A DNA stretch of 64,000 bases from Homalodisca vitripennis (lineage: Eukaryota > Arthropoda > Insecta > Hemiptera > Cicadellidae). Below the pieces are notes generated by a model. The model did not search any database. It was not told the origin of the DNA and saw only the letters and a list, made by a program, of their open reading frames with translations. The position numbers and the translations under genes are program-made. Below are positions 1 to 13,030 of this stretch, piece by piece. Numbering within the stretch: position 1 is the first letter of the stretch; every line of letters begins with the position of its first letter. The stretch covers positions 54,416,501 to 54,480,500 of the forward strand of contig NC_060208.1 in NCBI RefSeq assembly GCF_021130785.1. The letters run 5' to 3'.

Positions 1-269
1 CTATGTTTAATTTTGTAAAATCTGCGTGATTTAGTATCAAATGTTATGTCATGTTTTTATCGTGCTGCACAAATAACATATGTAAAAACATACTTAAGTT
101 GGCTCAAGAAATTATTGTTTAAAGTCAATAGCTCAGTTCGAGTTTTCTTTTAAGCGGGCAGACAGACAGAAATTAAATTTCTCCAGCCTCTCTGTAGTTA
201 TTAAATCTTACTTATAAAACAGACATTTTCAGATTAAATTTTATGAAGGCATTTAAGATTTAAATGAAA

Positions 270-690
270 TTATATCAGGTGTTCTAAAAGGTAGCATTTT
301 AGGCCCTCTGCTATACACGTTGTACACGACTGATATACAAACCCACCCAGAAACGACAACTGCAAATTTAGCTGATGATACAGCAGAGTGTTATCCTCTC
401 ATCATGATACGATTCAAGCTTTAGAAACATTACAAACTATACTGAACACATTTTCTGATTGGCTTAAGTGCTGGAGAAATAAGACGAATGAAAATGAAAC
501 AAAGTCTGTTCATTTCTCTGTTACCCTAAAAAAAGGAATTGCCTACCTGTATCTCTTAACAATGTACAACTCCCTCAACAGGGTAATACAATATATTTTA
601 GGAATTCCTCTTGACAGGCATCTCACATGGTATTCGCACATCTGGAACTAGAGGCTACAATTTAACGCAATATTTTGTAAAATGTATTGG
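270..690 (+). pseudogene. Non-LTR retrotransposon reverse transcriptase relic (jockey-like)
   Basis: Conceptual translation gives a decayed RT palm: VLKGSILGPLLYTLY (RT motif equivalent to VPQGSxLGP), then NLADDTAEC (motif C, where FADDT is usual), then the DWLKxW stretch that follows motif C in jockey-type elements. The pieces lie in more than one frame with stops, so this is a dead fragment. Neither a 5' end nor a poly-A tail could be located. Confidence 0.75.
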
Positions 691-799
691 TTGTTTGAAA
701 GAAAATTACAACCAATTAGTTGCGAATTTGCTGAACAATAGTACTTATACATACACACTGGAGAGAGTGGACTTCCTAAATTTGTGTTACTGCTCTGTG

Positions 800-1107
800 T
801 AGACTGTCTACGCGTTTCTTGTTCTCATTTTAATTCACTTTTAACCACTAGGTTATAACTAAACAATTTTATAAAATGTATCACATTTATTAATCTTATC
901 ATTTAAGAACAGATTGCTAATACAGTTACAATAAAGAAAGGTTTTGAAATATTAGTACATTATATGTTTGAACTAAAACCGTTTAACATTTATTTATTAC
1001 TTAAAATGTGTTTAATAAAATATGGACAATAAGTAAATATGCTACATTAAACAAACGATTTATCAGGGTCCAAAGACCTAAAGCTATCTTTAAATCAAGG
1101 AAGGAAA

Positions 1108-1182
<75 letters not shown>

Positions 1183-1713
1183 CCCATTATTATCAAGTTA
1201 ATTCAAAACCAAATGAGTTTGAAGTTCTTCATCTTAGTTAGGTAGCGTAAAGTAAACTTTATAATCTCCTCTTCTAGATATGCAATTCAGCCGTTTCTTT
1301 AAATCACCATATTTGTGTAAAAAAACCCATGAAGCTTGCAGTATTATCCTTAGCACTTTGGATTAGAACCTTCGAATTATTTTTACATTCAACAAAAACG
1401 CAGTGCCCACAGTTGAATTCCATATGACCAAGTAGATATTAAAACAACTTGGTACAGTAAACATTTATTTTAAATGGAAATATGTTACTGTCTTCCAAAG
1501 AGCCAGTACATTGTCGAAAATGTTTTATTTAGTTGCAGTCGTTTGTTTCAAATATGGGTTAGCCATGTTAATCACCTGTCGAGATAGATTCCCAAATATT
1601 ATATAAATATATATATATATATAATTAATTTTATTGGGTTTGTTAAATGCTCTTAAGGAACATGTGAACAATTTCCCAAGATAAAAGGAAATGTAATGTG
1701 CAAAGATTTATTT
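800..1713. other. Gene-free AT-rich stretch with a CA microsatellite
   Basis: No coding region is recognisable. It contains a pure (CA)n run of about 35 units at 1109-1179. A long open frame through that run is only the repeat. A short (AT)n tract lies near 1605-1622. Confidence 0.6.
1109..1179. repeat. (CA)n microsatellite
   Basis: Uninterrupted CA dinucleotides for about 70 bp, read directly from the sequence. Confidence 0.97.
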
Positions 1714-2110
1714 TTATTTACTTTTATTCTCCATAAAAAGCCAATTAGATATTGAATCTTGCAGGATCTGTGAAGGCATACATCGGGTTTCATGAGAAGC
1801 CAAGACTGTAGTGTCATCTGCAAATGTTGCAGTTGTCGTCGCTTGTTTCGTTGGTATATCTATTGTGGAGAGTAATAGGGGTGTAATACACTCATCAGCG
1901 GAACTCAGATTCATTCTTTTTCACACATAAATAGATTTTAAATTTAATTCTGAAGTATCTTTCAGATAGATTTAATAACATTGTAGAAATTATGAGATAG
2001 AAGAGGTTTTATCTTGAACAAAAGGTCGCCATGCCAGACTTTGTCGAATGCCTGACTCACATCAAGAAAAGCTGCAGAACTGAATTTCTTTTTCAAGAGT
2101 TAACTTCATT
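1714..2110 (-). pseudogene. Non-LTR RT relic, minus strand
   Basis: On the minus strand, translation from about 2110 gives AAFLDVSQAFDKVWH (RT motif A, with the catalytic D in LDVSQAFD). It is followed near 1830 by TATFADDTTVLASH (motif C, FADD) and a WL...E-KSK stretch. The order is right for one jockey-type RT, but the region between motif A and motif C is too short and out of frame, so the copy is deleted and dead. Confidence 0.78.
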
Positions 2111-2879
2111 TCATTGACCATCCTATCCACATGTTATATTGTTGAATGTTAAAATCTGAATCAAAATTTATGATTTGGAATCAAGTTTAGCTCAGTAATT
2201 AATGGCTGCAATTGTTCCAAAAATGAAGTTGAAAAAGCTTCGAAGGAATTGATAGGAGACTTACTGCTCTGTATAAAGAATCCTGATGAGACAGTTTGGC
2301 TGGGTTTCGGGTACCTTCCATTGATATAAAATGTACACAAGTCTTAAAGTGGCATCAACCACTATAGTTTGGAAAATAATTCCTTGACTGGGGAGATTTT
2401 GTAAAGTAACTTTTCACAACGAGTATTCAGTTACAGTAAACGGCATGCGATGAAACATTTGACTGATCGATGTAAAAACTGTATTATAATGTAAAAACAT
2501 TGCCACTACTTGGTGTAATCGCTGCAGCCAACATTATTGAATTTTAAATACTTACGCCACAATGACTGTAAAACCGGTTTGAGTGTGTATGGAAAATGGT
2601 TGTATATTAGTTATTTACATTCTGAATGTAGATGTTCATGTTTTGCCTCAATAAATTTTTAATTAATTTCAAAGATCTACTATTTTGGGTTGATATAGAA
2701 AGTTTTAGTTTCCACTGTTCTTCTTCTGTTGTAAAGACCTTTCAAATACGGTTTCACGTAATAGGTCTCTACATTAAAAATGTTGACCGACACCACAAAA
2801 TCCCATTTTACAACTTAATTAATAATTTCAAAATTTGATGAGGACTTGAATAGACAATAAACGGTTTTATTCACATTGA

Positions 2880-3340
2880 CACGTGAGATCTTCCTGAAGT
2901 GGTCTCTGCCGTTAATCTAGTCATGTACGATGATACACCATAGCTTCTCACAAAAACTCATGTCAGCTGTCAGCTTCCCTTGGTTAACTTTTGCAATCTA
3001 TGAATGAGTGGTTCAGTGTCGTTGGCCTAAAAATAAATCCGGAAAATCCAATTTCATGAATTTTGATATAAATTATCGTACTAGCCCTAAACAAACATTC
3101 GAAATATCTCCCATCTTCTTTCCGAATAGTCTATCTTCGACTCGATTTCTTAGTTAGGAGACCGTCTTACTTGGCAGCAGCGTATCAGCCATTTCATAAT
3201 CAAACTGCTGAATAAAGCCTTCTACGCCATTTATGCAGTAGATTTTGCTACTCCAAAACAAGTCTACTTTGCCTGTATTCAGTCCCATAATCTTGCTAAT
3301 GTTTCCATAATGTTTCAGAATACATAACTTCGCAGTTAGT
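2880..3340 (+). pseudogene. Non-LTR RT relic, plus strand (post-motif-C and thumb region)
   Basis: Frame-shifting translation shows NLVMYDDTP (motif C, where YADDT is expected), then WFSVVGLKINPEKS, the usual NxxKT/S segment after motif C. After that comes a thumb-like region with KAFYAIYAVDFATPK. Several frames and stops are present. It is not obviously part of the minus-strand relic at 1714-2110. Confidence 0.65.
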
Positions 3341-3344
3341 CACT

Positions 3345-4060
3345 AATAAGCCGTAACTGTGAGGGGGGCATGTATGTTCTTCCTCCTTAATAACTTAGTA
3401 ACTTGAGCAGATTTAGTTTCATGTAACTTTATAAAATATATAATGCATACCTTTATAATCACAGTGGCTTTGATAAAACAAGTACTTCTATTTGCTAAAT
3501 GTGTTTCATACTTGTTCTCATGTTTAACGATTCTTTTGTATTTCGCACTTGTGCATTATAAGACATGCCTGATGTAAATAAATAAAAAACACACGCGTTT
3601 AAGTATTTCTGTGATGGCACTACTGCATAAATTTGCTTATTTCTTGTTAGATTGTCTCTTACTCTCATAATAAAGTTTGTAGTATTTGTCAAGGAACACT
3701 CAGATTATATTATAAAATAAAAAAGTTATACAAAATTATAAATAGTATGAAAATGAAACTCATTATCCATGCTTTGCAGTTAATGGATAAGCACCACCAT
3801 AGTTGAATAAATATATTTTATAACACAGTTTATTAAGTTTTAATGTAAAGGTTGAAGATCTAGTTAATGAACATCAGAGCTTCAGTACGCATAAGGCTAA
3901 GCCCCTTTTACTGTGATTTTATAAAAAATATCTGAATATTCAGTCACGTGACCTCAGACAGTAGTCAGTGTTTTCTTTCTGCTGTCACTGTGATACCGTT
4001 ACTCCAGAAAGCATCTTTTATTTCATGAATTTAATTAATGGTACATTAGACTATTAAGAG
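3345..4060. other. No recognisable gene
   Basis: AT-rich DNA between two transposon relics. No coding, RNA or repeat feature could be supported. Confidence 0.5.
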
Positions 4061-6113
4061 ATGGAAGTTAATGTTGATTTATGTTCACCTGAAAATGCAA
4101 GAAAAAAACAGAGACAACCAGAGAATTGGAAAGTTACCAAACAGAAACTGCAAAGCTAAGAAACTTATTTTATAGGTTAGTGACTTCATCGTTATACAGT
4201 TAAACATCATAGTAATAATATGACCTAAATAGTATAATCCTAATTTTTACTCCTAAAATTATGTTAGTTAACATAACCGTCAATTGTTATGATAACATTT
4301 TTTAAAATGTTGTTGTATTTTTTTAGGTACAGCTCAAAGGCCATGCCAAACTACCCAACGTGTGGTCACAGAGGAAAGTGTCTGAACTGCAGCCTACTGA
4401 CAATGGTAGACATTAAGGAGTTTCATGCTGCATTTTATACCGTAAGAACTAAGACGAGCCAGGATGCTTTCATCTTAAAATACTGCAGTGTCTCAACACC
4501 AGTCCGATACCGCCCTAGATCTGGGGACAGAGGTAAGAAAACCATTAAATATAAATACTTTGTAAAAAACCAAGTTGGAAACCGAATTGAAGTTTGCAGA
4601 AGAGCATTTTTGGGAATTCTTGGAATAACCAAGCACAGAGTAGAAGGTGTTTTTACTCGTTTTAAAAAGGAAGGGTCTGATATACCAGTCGAAACAAGAG
4701 GAGGTTTCCGGAAAGACTCCAAGTACAAAGCTAAAAATGAATCTGTTATTGGCTTTATTAAACAATTTAATGGACTCGAATCACATTACTCTCGAAAAAA
4801 CAGCAGACGAATGTACCTTGATTCAGATCTAAGTATCGCAAAAATGTGGAGGATGTATCAGAATTCTGTTGAACATGAAAAAAAGTAACTCAGTCTCTGT
4901 TTAGAAGCATCTTTGTTTCAAAGTTTAATTTAAGTTTTAAAACACCTTCTACAGATGTATGCTCTACTTGTCTTGAGCTAAGTGAGACAATTAAAAGAGA
5001 AAAAGAGGAAGTAAAGCTAGGTTCTCTAAAAACTCAGCTGACTCTCCATAAGACAGTAGCCAAAGCATTTTTTACACTTTTGAAACAACAGGATCCAGGT
5101 TTGTACATAATATCTTTCGATATGCAGAAAAGTTTACCTCTGCCCAAGTTGCCAGATCAGATTTGTTATTATTCACGACAACTCTATTGTTATAATTTAA
5201 CAGTAGTATCTGGAACATCTTGTGGCAAGAATGCTCTCGACAAAAATAAAGTTTCTATTTACACATGGACTGAAAATGAAATGCGCAAGTCATCCAATGA
5301 GGTTGCATCAGCAGTCTTCCATGAGCTTGATAGTAAGCTAACAGAAGGAGAATTTGACAGTGTTCATACCATACGTTTGGTAGCTGACGGCTGCGGTGGA
5401 CAAAATAAGAACAGTATTGTTTTGACCATGTGTTTATTTTGGTTTAACCGCAGCCCAGCAAATATAAATAGGATGGAAATTATATATCCCATTACAGGCC
5501 ATTCATTTATGCCCAGTGACAGGGTTTTTGGTGGCATTGAAAGAGAAATACAGTAAACAAGAAAGAGAAGATTGTCAAAGTTGAAGAATACCATGAATCA
5601 TTTTCAGGTCATGGTACAGTGAAAAAGCTGGGAGAACATTGGGAAAACTTTGACTGGAAAACACAGATAAAGGAGTATATTAAAGATACTAAGGACCTCC
5701 ATTTTAAAATATCTCGTATAAGAAGACTAGTTCTGACTAAACACAGAAAGCCCAAATGTATCAAGGTTCAAGGTGAGATGACGTACTTACATGACACTGC
5801 TCAAGCTCTTAAGGTTAACAAACCAGGCAAGAACCTGTCAACGATCAATCCTGTTCAGTTCAAGATTGGAGTGAAGGTCCAATCAGCAAAGTTGAAGGAC
5901 GTTCAAAAGCTTCTACAAAATCAATATGGAAATCAATGGCATGAGATAGGATCATTACAGTGGTACAAGGACATTATTGACAAAAATGATGGACTTCCCG
6001 AAAAACCCCATGAATTCCAAAACGAATGTGAATGTATGGTTAATAACGAACATGAAGAAGAATTAATAGAAATTGTGAACGATGGCAGCGCAGACTTTAA
6101 TAGGCCTACTTAA
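4061..6113 (+). pseudogene. DUF7869-like transposon protein, frameshifted, with an apparent intron
   Basis: A broken gene in several frames. A first exon starting at 4061 encodes a basic PENWKVTKQK stretch. It appears to end at a GT donor at about 4175, with a polypyrimidine-AG acceptor at about 4325. Open pieces follow at 4289-4888, 5080-5556 and 5619-6113. The first carries a Cys-rich start (CGHRGKCLNC). The second begins after a CSTCLEL segment and carries FDMQKSLPLPKLP, a YYSRQLYCYNL stretch, DGCGGQNKNS and GHSFMPSDRVFG. This DGCGGQNKN...GHSF(M/L)P pattern belongs to a family of repeated insect and cnidarian proteins I associate with DUF7869; the Asp residues suggest an RNase H-like fold, which is inference. 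Each piece is in a different frame, so the copy is inactive. Assignment to the family is fairly sure, the DUF number less so. Confidence 0.65.
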
Positions 6114-6363
6114 GGTCAATCTATTCTATTAACCATTGACTCAAGAAATTAGAGTGCTTTGTTTTTTATTTTGATTCTTTTTTAATGTATTGTCAGTAAT
6201 GTATTTTCTTAAAAACAATTTTATTAACTTCGATATTAAAATTCAATTGAACTATTGATTTTGGGTTTTGTTTTAATTAAACGCCTAAACACACTGATGT
6301 TAGTTACAATATTAACACAAAATGCTCCTAGTTAAATAAGTTTGATAAAGAGCCTGAATTTGT

Positions 6364-6597
6364 TACAAACACGGCCAGGTCCAAAAGTTGGTTACAAACC
6401 CGGCCACGTCCATTTTTATTTTCTAAATATCTAATAAGCCACTTGTTTGTTGTAATACATCATGTATAATTTTAATTTCGGTCATAGATCTCAACTCATA
6501 CAAAAAAAACCAGCTTTAATAGTATGTTGAATCATTATGAAACAGTTTTTGCTCTCTCCTGAAAATTTTTGTAAAATGGACCTGGCCGTGTTTGTAA
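6364..6597. repeat. Inverted repeat pair, 19-bp arms
   Basis: ACAAACACGGCCAGGTCCA at 6364-6382 is matched by its reverse complement near 6578-6597. A second, diverged copy of the left arm follows at about 6393-6411 (ACAAACCCGGCCACGTCCA). The interior is AT-rich and has no gene. This could be a small MITE or the terminus of the preceding transposon. Confidence 0.6.
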
Positions 6598-6894
6598 ATA
6601 GACTACTCAACTATCTTTGCAACCACCACGTCCCATTTTCGGCGGTCGTATGTTGAAAGCATCGGTCATGTCGCCGACAGATATTTCATCGACCAGGAGG
6701 GAGCGTTAGGTTTTCACTGAAATGAGTAGTCAGGCCATGAACCTGAATTACTGTGTTGTTCTTAAAGATTTGTCTATACTTTTTAAGATTAAACTAGATT
6801 AATGTCACAATTTTAGTAACAGTAAAACGATTCTATAAATTTTATAAGCGAATGTATTACTAGATTGAGTGATGCCGATCATTCTTAAAGTGTA

Positions 6895-7012
6895 ACGTCG
6901 AAGCGGGATCCTTTGAATAGGGTTGTAGGTAGCGGTGGGATCGAACCCTGACCGGGCATCAGCATTATCACTTATCAGCCAGGTTATCTGAGAAAACCGG
7001 CCTGACAACGAC
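6895..7012 (-). repeat. Probable tRNA-derived SINE head
   Basis: On the minus strand there is GGGTTCGATCCC, a good match to the RNA polymerase III B box (GGTTCRANYCC). It is preceded about 45 bp upstream by TTCTCAGATAACCTGG, which resembles an A box or tRNA D-arm. The acceptor stem does not pair as in a real tRNA, so a tRNA-derived SINE or tRNA pseudogene is preferred. No tail repeat was identified. Confidence 0.5.
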
Positions 7013-7029
7013 CATAATGACAATAACTA

Positions 7030-8126
7030 TGGTCACAGCATACTCTTGTAAATAAATATGTGTTTACATATGAAAAGTTAATCTTGTATCTGTTTTGTTA
7101 CACTTAAGTCCAAGTCAATTGTTTTCGTAACATGATATTATGAATAAACACTAACCAGGGGTTATGCTAGACATTTTGATTATTTTCATAGATTTGAAAA
7201 GAAATGGTCAATTATTATAAATAGAAAATACCACCAGCAAAAGAATATAGAATTGTGCTGTCAACTCATCAGATCATACCAGACTACATATTGTAGTCTA
7301 TGGATATGATGTACTCCACTAGAAAGAGAAAAGGTCCTAGCAATTTGTCTTTAGAATATTTTTACATGTACAGGCTCACAGGCCACAGCACAGCTGTCCT
7401 TCGTTTAGGAGTTAGTTACTAAGGTAATTTGACAATATTCTGTATTTCAATTTTGAACGTCAAAAATAGTTTATACGATTTATAGCAGTTATATTTGCAA
7501 ATAATATGAAAAATTTTAGAGTGTAATGCCAATAAAGTCTCCTCATGTAAAACTATAACGAGAAGGATTTTTGAGAATGTAAGTACACTACGTGATGTAA
7601 CGTTGTTACCAATTACCATATACATAACCTCTGAATGTAAACAACTCTGAACTGTCGCCTTATAGCTGTTATATATGTATTGTTATCACATTATTACATG
7701 TTATTTATTACTCTTTACTGTATTTATAAGAAACTAATATTAATTATTGATCGTATAATTGTATCTTATGTATAAATTGGCCATTGGAAAAAAAGAACTA
7801 TGTTGGAGGTTGGAGATAAAGGAACTAGGCCTACGGTAGAGGCACCAAGAGTGTTAAGTGTTGCAAGTCTGTACCGTCCTTTGACTATCTGACGTTTAGA
7901 ACCCAATCCCCAACTAAAATGAATAAAGATTGTGTTGTGGTTTGTTTGCTTTCTTTAAGTTATTGTTTTACTAAAGCATATTAGTCCTATCACCAATTAT
8001 GGTGACCCTCTGGCTCTGGGAGTGAGTCCAAGGTCCAATTGCTTTGAAAGTTTAAGATCTTTTGGAATGATCTCTTTTAGGGAGATACCATGAATTGAGA
8101 ACATGCATTGGCGATACATGCAATTT
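7030..8126. other. No recognisable gene
   Basis: AT-rich DNA with only short chance open frames. No domain, tRNA or repeat was recognised. Confidence 0.5.
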
Positions 8127-8715
8127 GGTAGAGTACAATAAGCGGACCCAGTTTTTTTATATAGATTTGTACAATCATTGATACCTAATTTTCATATATC
8201 GAATACACGTTTATAAATCATATCAACATATCTATAACCATATCGCAATCATATTTTAAATAAAAATAACTAATACAATGCACATATGATATTCTTATAA
8301 ATAACAAATGAGCTCTAACATTCAAAGAAACTATTAGAACTGGAAATAAGAAAAACTGATAAATAATAATGAAATGATAAGAATATAAAAACCATTTATA
8401 ACAAGAAATACTCGTAATTATTTATATGTTTTCTCCTGTATAGCGATGATTAACTGTTTTCAAGAAGTTGTTAAAGCATCTTCTCTAGAAAACCGTAATT
8501 CTCTTCTGCACAAATACTCACAGAGATGATCTGCAAAAGTCTGTTATTATGTATAAAAGAAAATACGTTTATTATATGAAAAAGTGTTTATGATTGATAC
8601 AAATTAGCTATTGTTCAAAATCAGTATCGATTAGTTATATCGAAAGTTATAATTGAGTAATATCGTTTGTCAATATCAACATAAAAAAAACCGGGTCCAC
8701 TTATCGTATTCTACC
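8127..8715. mobile_element. MITE with ~34-bp terminal inverted repeats
   Basis: The left end begins GGTAGAGTACAATAAGCGG and the right end is its imperfect reverse complement (GGTAGAATACGATAAGTGG). Similarity continues through GGACCC(A/G)G and a T-run, with about 5 mismatches in 34 bp. The 589-bp interior is AT-rich and non-coding. A target duplication could not be fixed with confidence. The superfamily is unknown. Confidence 0.65.
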
Positions 8716-10020
8716 TTACCAATTTTATCAGTTGTTACATTTTTACCACAGTTTGGTATTTATAGGATTTAGGCACATCCCATTTTTGCTAAACATTGTT
8801 CATAACTCATCCTGTAGTGGTTATACCAATGTAGAAAGAGAACATTTTAGGTGATGAAACAAGAAAGTTATGTCCTTGGTTAGGTCTGCTGACAGTTAGC
8901 CTCGTTAGTTTAAATTAATTTTTTAATTGATATTCCTAAATAACTACAGTTTGATTATAAATAATGAATAATGAGTATGCTGGTAGGTTCGATAGTCAGG
9001 TAGTTAGGTTAGGTAATTTTTTCATTACATTTTGATAAATACAGTTAAATTCTAACTATTAATCATCCATCTGATATGATATATTTTAAACTGTGTTACT
9101 CAGTAACTTCTCTACGTATTTCTGTGAAACATTCATGAATTGATTCTTTAAATAATTATCTAAAGTAATAATAATAACCGAATAAATAAAGTATTTTTTC
9201 TATATCTCTAGCTGAAAAATTTCAGCTGATTTGCTGCATTGTTTCGCCAGCTGACTGTTACTGTAACACTGGTTCTCTGCAAATAAAATAGCTATGGTGA
9301 GAAGTGTTGATACAATATGATGAATGTTGAGTTTAGTTCAGTTCACCTCGCTGTTACAAACTTGACTCCTAGATTCTGGAGCCATTTTCGTCTGAAGCGA
9401 TGATATAGAAGAGCTCAAAATGAACAATTTATATTGTTTTGACATCATATACCTCTAGATTTCAAAATATAAAAATATAGTGTAATCTAGGTGAATTGGC
9501 ATTCTTATTGTCTCAGGTGTACAATTAAGTCTACAATGATGTTTCAGACATGAAGCATGGTGGAGCAGCTGAGTTTTCTCGGCTTCCTATTGAAACGTGT
9601 TTAGAATAAAATTGTTTATAATACAATTTTAAAAATAGAAACAATTTTTCTTCAATAGTTTGTAATGTAGGCCTTAATTAGGGACTGAAAAGTATAAGTA
9701 AACAAGTTATTAATAGCTGATATCACACAATTTCTGGAAGTGGTATTACATTTTAAGAAAAATATTTATTATACAATTAATTTCAAATATCCATTTTCTC
9801 TTATTGTAGTCCTTCTAAATATAATATGTAATGTTTCATAAACAACATATGGTTGTTTATGAAATAAACAATAATTCATGTGGTTTTGTACTTCAAAACA
9901 TAACAGCAACAAATTCAACAATTGAATATCGGTACATCTATTGTAGGTGCAATATAATACGTAGATACACTACATTAGCCATTATTTAGTAAATATACAA
10001 TCATACGTTATATACTCTAC
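8716..10020. other. No recognisable gene; one short hairpin
   Basis: AT-rich DNA. The only structure noted is a perfect 13-bp-arm palindrome with a 5-bp loop at 9834-9864 (arms TTTCATAAACAAC / GTTGTTTATGAAA). No coding signal was seen. Confidence 0.5.
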
Positions 10021-10024
10021 CCTT

Positions 10025-11430
10025 TTTTGCTACTCTAGCCAACAAAGGCTAGTCATCACCAATGCCACCCAATGTCAACAGCAATGCAACCCACAAACCA
10101 CCGAAATTAAAATATTTTGTTGGATCCTAGAAGTAAACTATGGTAATAGCCAGAAAAATACATCTCATTTTTATCGTTATCTGTTTTAAAGGCCTCTTAG
10201 AAGAATCCTGATATAAGTAGAGACAGTTACCTAATGTCTATGGAGTAATCTATGTTTAGTTAAATAACATAACTACTCTGTTATTTCACTACTCTATAAT
10301 AGATTCCATTACTTTTAACAACGTTATATTCCTTAGCATCTGTGAAGTAAGTTATGGTCGTAGAAGGAAGGATATACCTCTTTGTTAGTTCTGTATTGTT
10401 GCTCCATGTCATATTTCAAAGGAATCCTAGAGGGGCATTGAGAGAGTATCCAAGAGGGGAATCCTGAAGCCCTGATCTATACTGGGAAGCTCTCCACAGC
10501 AGCTTTGAGATAGATCATAGATATTTGAAAAATATTCTAGTCTGCACTCAATCCTGTATTATTGCTTTTGTGTATATCTATCCTGGTTCCAAGAGAGACA
10601 TTACTTAGACAGGTACTGTGAACCATGATGTGTCCTATTATGTAAGGCAGGTGATTGTCCTTGGAAAAACTAATGTCTCAGCATTCTATTCTGTCTCGTT
10701 GATTCATTTCATGTTTCAAAGAATTCCTATAGTAAGGTTTTTCTGGAACCCTGATTTAAAACAAAAAACTCCGCACAATACTCTGATGTAATTTCAAATT
10801 CCAAACACAGCACTCAATCCTGACTATGTTGCTCCTGGACAGATTTTTATATTACTTCCAAAATGGTTGTTACTCAGACCATTTCCAGAACACATATATG
10901 TTTCCTACCATATACTACAATGTTACGTTATTCACTGGAAAATAACTACAACTCAGTATCTTATTCCGTCTCATTGCTCCATGTCCTGTTTCAAAGGATT
11001 CCTAAATGAGCGTTTTCTGATACCCTGGTGTAGACTGTGATACTTTTCACAGCAACCCTGAGTCAACATACAGTATTTTGGAAAATTCTGATCTCCGTAC
11101 TCAATTCTGCTCTGTTGCTCTAAGACGGGTTTTTATTTTCTCTAATGGGGACATCTTTTTAGACCATTACAATGAACAAAGATATGTTTCCTAGCATCTG
11201 TGAGGTAAGTTATGGTCATTGGAGGAAAACTACATTCCTTGCGTCTTATTCTGTCTTGTTGTTCCATTTCCTGTTTTAAACACTCCTACAGGAGATTTTT
11301 CTGGATTCCTGATGTATTTTAAAAAACTTCTCACAGAACTTATTAATTTATAAGTTTTATTTATATAACGTTAGTTTAAAATTCTAACCTCAGGACTCAG
11401 TCCTGTTCTATTGCTCCAGGACGTAGGAAC
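10025..11430. repeat. Degenerate tandem array, ~270-300 bp unit, about 4-5 copies
   Basis: The same ordered landmarks recur: a TTCCTAGCATCTGTGA(A/G)GTAAGTTATGG-like stretch, then TTCTGTCT(C/T)(A/G)TTG(C/T)TCCAT, then TTTCAAAG-ATTCCT, then TCTGGAACCCTGAT, and a CACTCAATCCTG segment. Copies are anchored near 10317, 10617, 10887 and 11169, so spacings are about 300, 270 and 282 bp. A weaker copy precedes them near 10120. The units are diverged and contain no long open frame. Confidence 0.75.
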
Positions 11431-11760
11431 ACAAGTGCAAAATTTCGAATTATTCAAAATCATAGTCAAAAGGCATTATTCTTGAAAATAGAATACAGAA
11501 TTGATGTCAATACACATTAAAATAAGTAACATACAAGAAACATATAATAACTCAGCACAATGTTTGATAGTCATTTAAGTTAAGCTGTGAGCCAAAAATT
11601 TTTTTTCATGTAAATTGAATTCTCCATAAGCCACTTTTGCAGTATTGTCTTGAGCTCCTTAACATTATGTCAGCTTCGTAGGTAATAGAAGTAGATTATT
11701 GTGTCATGAAAAATAATCCTGGAGTTCACCCTTATTATTTTATATATACTGTTAATTTTC

Positions 11761-12130
11761 TTGTTTTTAATAGTCTACTTAATGAATTTAACAATGTTTA
11801 CTATAGTTATACAAAAAAGAAAACAACCAACATGGGCTCGATATTGTTTAATACCCACTAGAAAAGAAACAGAAAAAAACATCTCTTCAAACGAAATCTT
11901 AGATAAATATCTTATGGAAGATCCTTTTTATTCACTTGAAGAGTTTTTTGAGAGTTGAAGCAGATTCAGTGATTTTCTAGGCTTATTTTATTTTTTAACT
12001 AAATAATATTTTTTAAACTGTGTGAATTTAGAATGTTTGTCTTATTATACTAGCTTAATACCGTACATTGATACTATTTTATTTTTATTTTTCATTGTGT
12101 ATACAATGATGATTAAATATATTTGAATTG
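11761..12130 (+). pseudogene. 3' end of a CR1/jockey-like non-LTR retrotransposon
   Basis: The frame to 11958 ends in DPFYSLEEFFES. This matches the C-terminal signature of the better-preserved RT at 19.8-20.8 kb (QPFYSLDEFLNA). A short 3' UTR follows. Only the last third of the protein is readable, so this is a heavily 5'-truncated relic of the same or a related family. Confidence 0.6.
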
Positions 12131-13030
12131 GAATAATTAGGCCTGCTGTTTAATTGGTACAGGCAGATTACAATATGCAGGTCTGGCTTTTAAGTTACAT
12201 CACCTAGAATAATAATCTATATTTAATGTATTGATTGACGGAATTATTAATATTTATTATTTGATAACATAGAATGTTAATTTAACACATAATATAATAA
12301 CATAAACTCATAAAAAGTGTAATGGGCTGTAACAATTAAATAAACAAAACAGTAAATAGAACGCATTGTAGTCTTTTAGCAGTGTGGAAAATTAATAAGA
12401 ACTCAAGTTTAACCTAATACCCACTTAAGATGATAACCAGACTACAAAACTGGGTTCTGATTTTAGCGCAACTAACGGTGTTATTTAGTGTATCAAAAGT
12501 GATTCCGTAAGTTAAATATCTCTCTACCAGTGCCTCTTGAGTCTTTAAGAGAATGATAATAAATTGAGGCTTAAAAAGATTTTGAATTTAAGTAGTTGAC
12601 ACTGCCCCTCTTTGGAATAAATAAATGGTGAAAATTACATTATACTAAAATTAATCCTCCATTTTTTATTTATAGGATTGGGAGTAATATGATCAATAAC
12701 TAGTATTGATGTTATTAGACAATCTAATCAGCTAAATAGACAAACTTTTCAAAATCAATCACTTTTCTTCATTTAAAAAACAGAAAAAGTTCAGGTTATA
12801 AACAAATAATAGTTTGAATTAGGTAGAAATTATGGTCGTTGTCGTATACTCTCGTAAAAATCCTATACTCTCCTATACTTCTTAAAGCTCTGTGCTGTCA
12901 CTCACCTTAAACGGTACAGTTAATTGAATATATATTTAGTATATGAATATATATATAATTAGCATAAAACAGTGTTATTAACATGAGCAGATTGATTGCA
13001 TTTCGTCAGTGAGAGAGGATAAAATCTGTC
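12131..13030. other. No recognisable gene
   Basis: AT-rich stretch between a retrotransposon end and a satellite array. Nothing could be supported. Confidence 0.5.

Noticed and set aside
1008..1241. 77-codon open frame through a TH repeat
   Set aside because: The frame exists only because of the CA microsatellite; there is no domain on either side.
6805..7023. Possible functional tRNA on the minus strand
   Set aside because: The B box is good but the acceptor and anticodon stems do not pair convincingly; a SINE head fits better.
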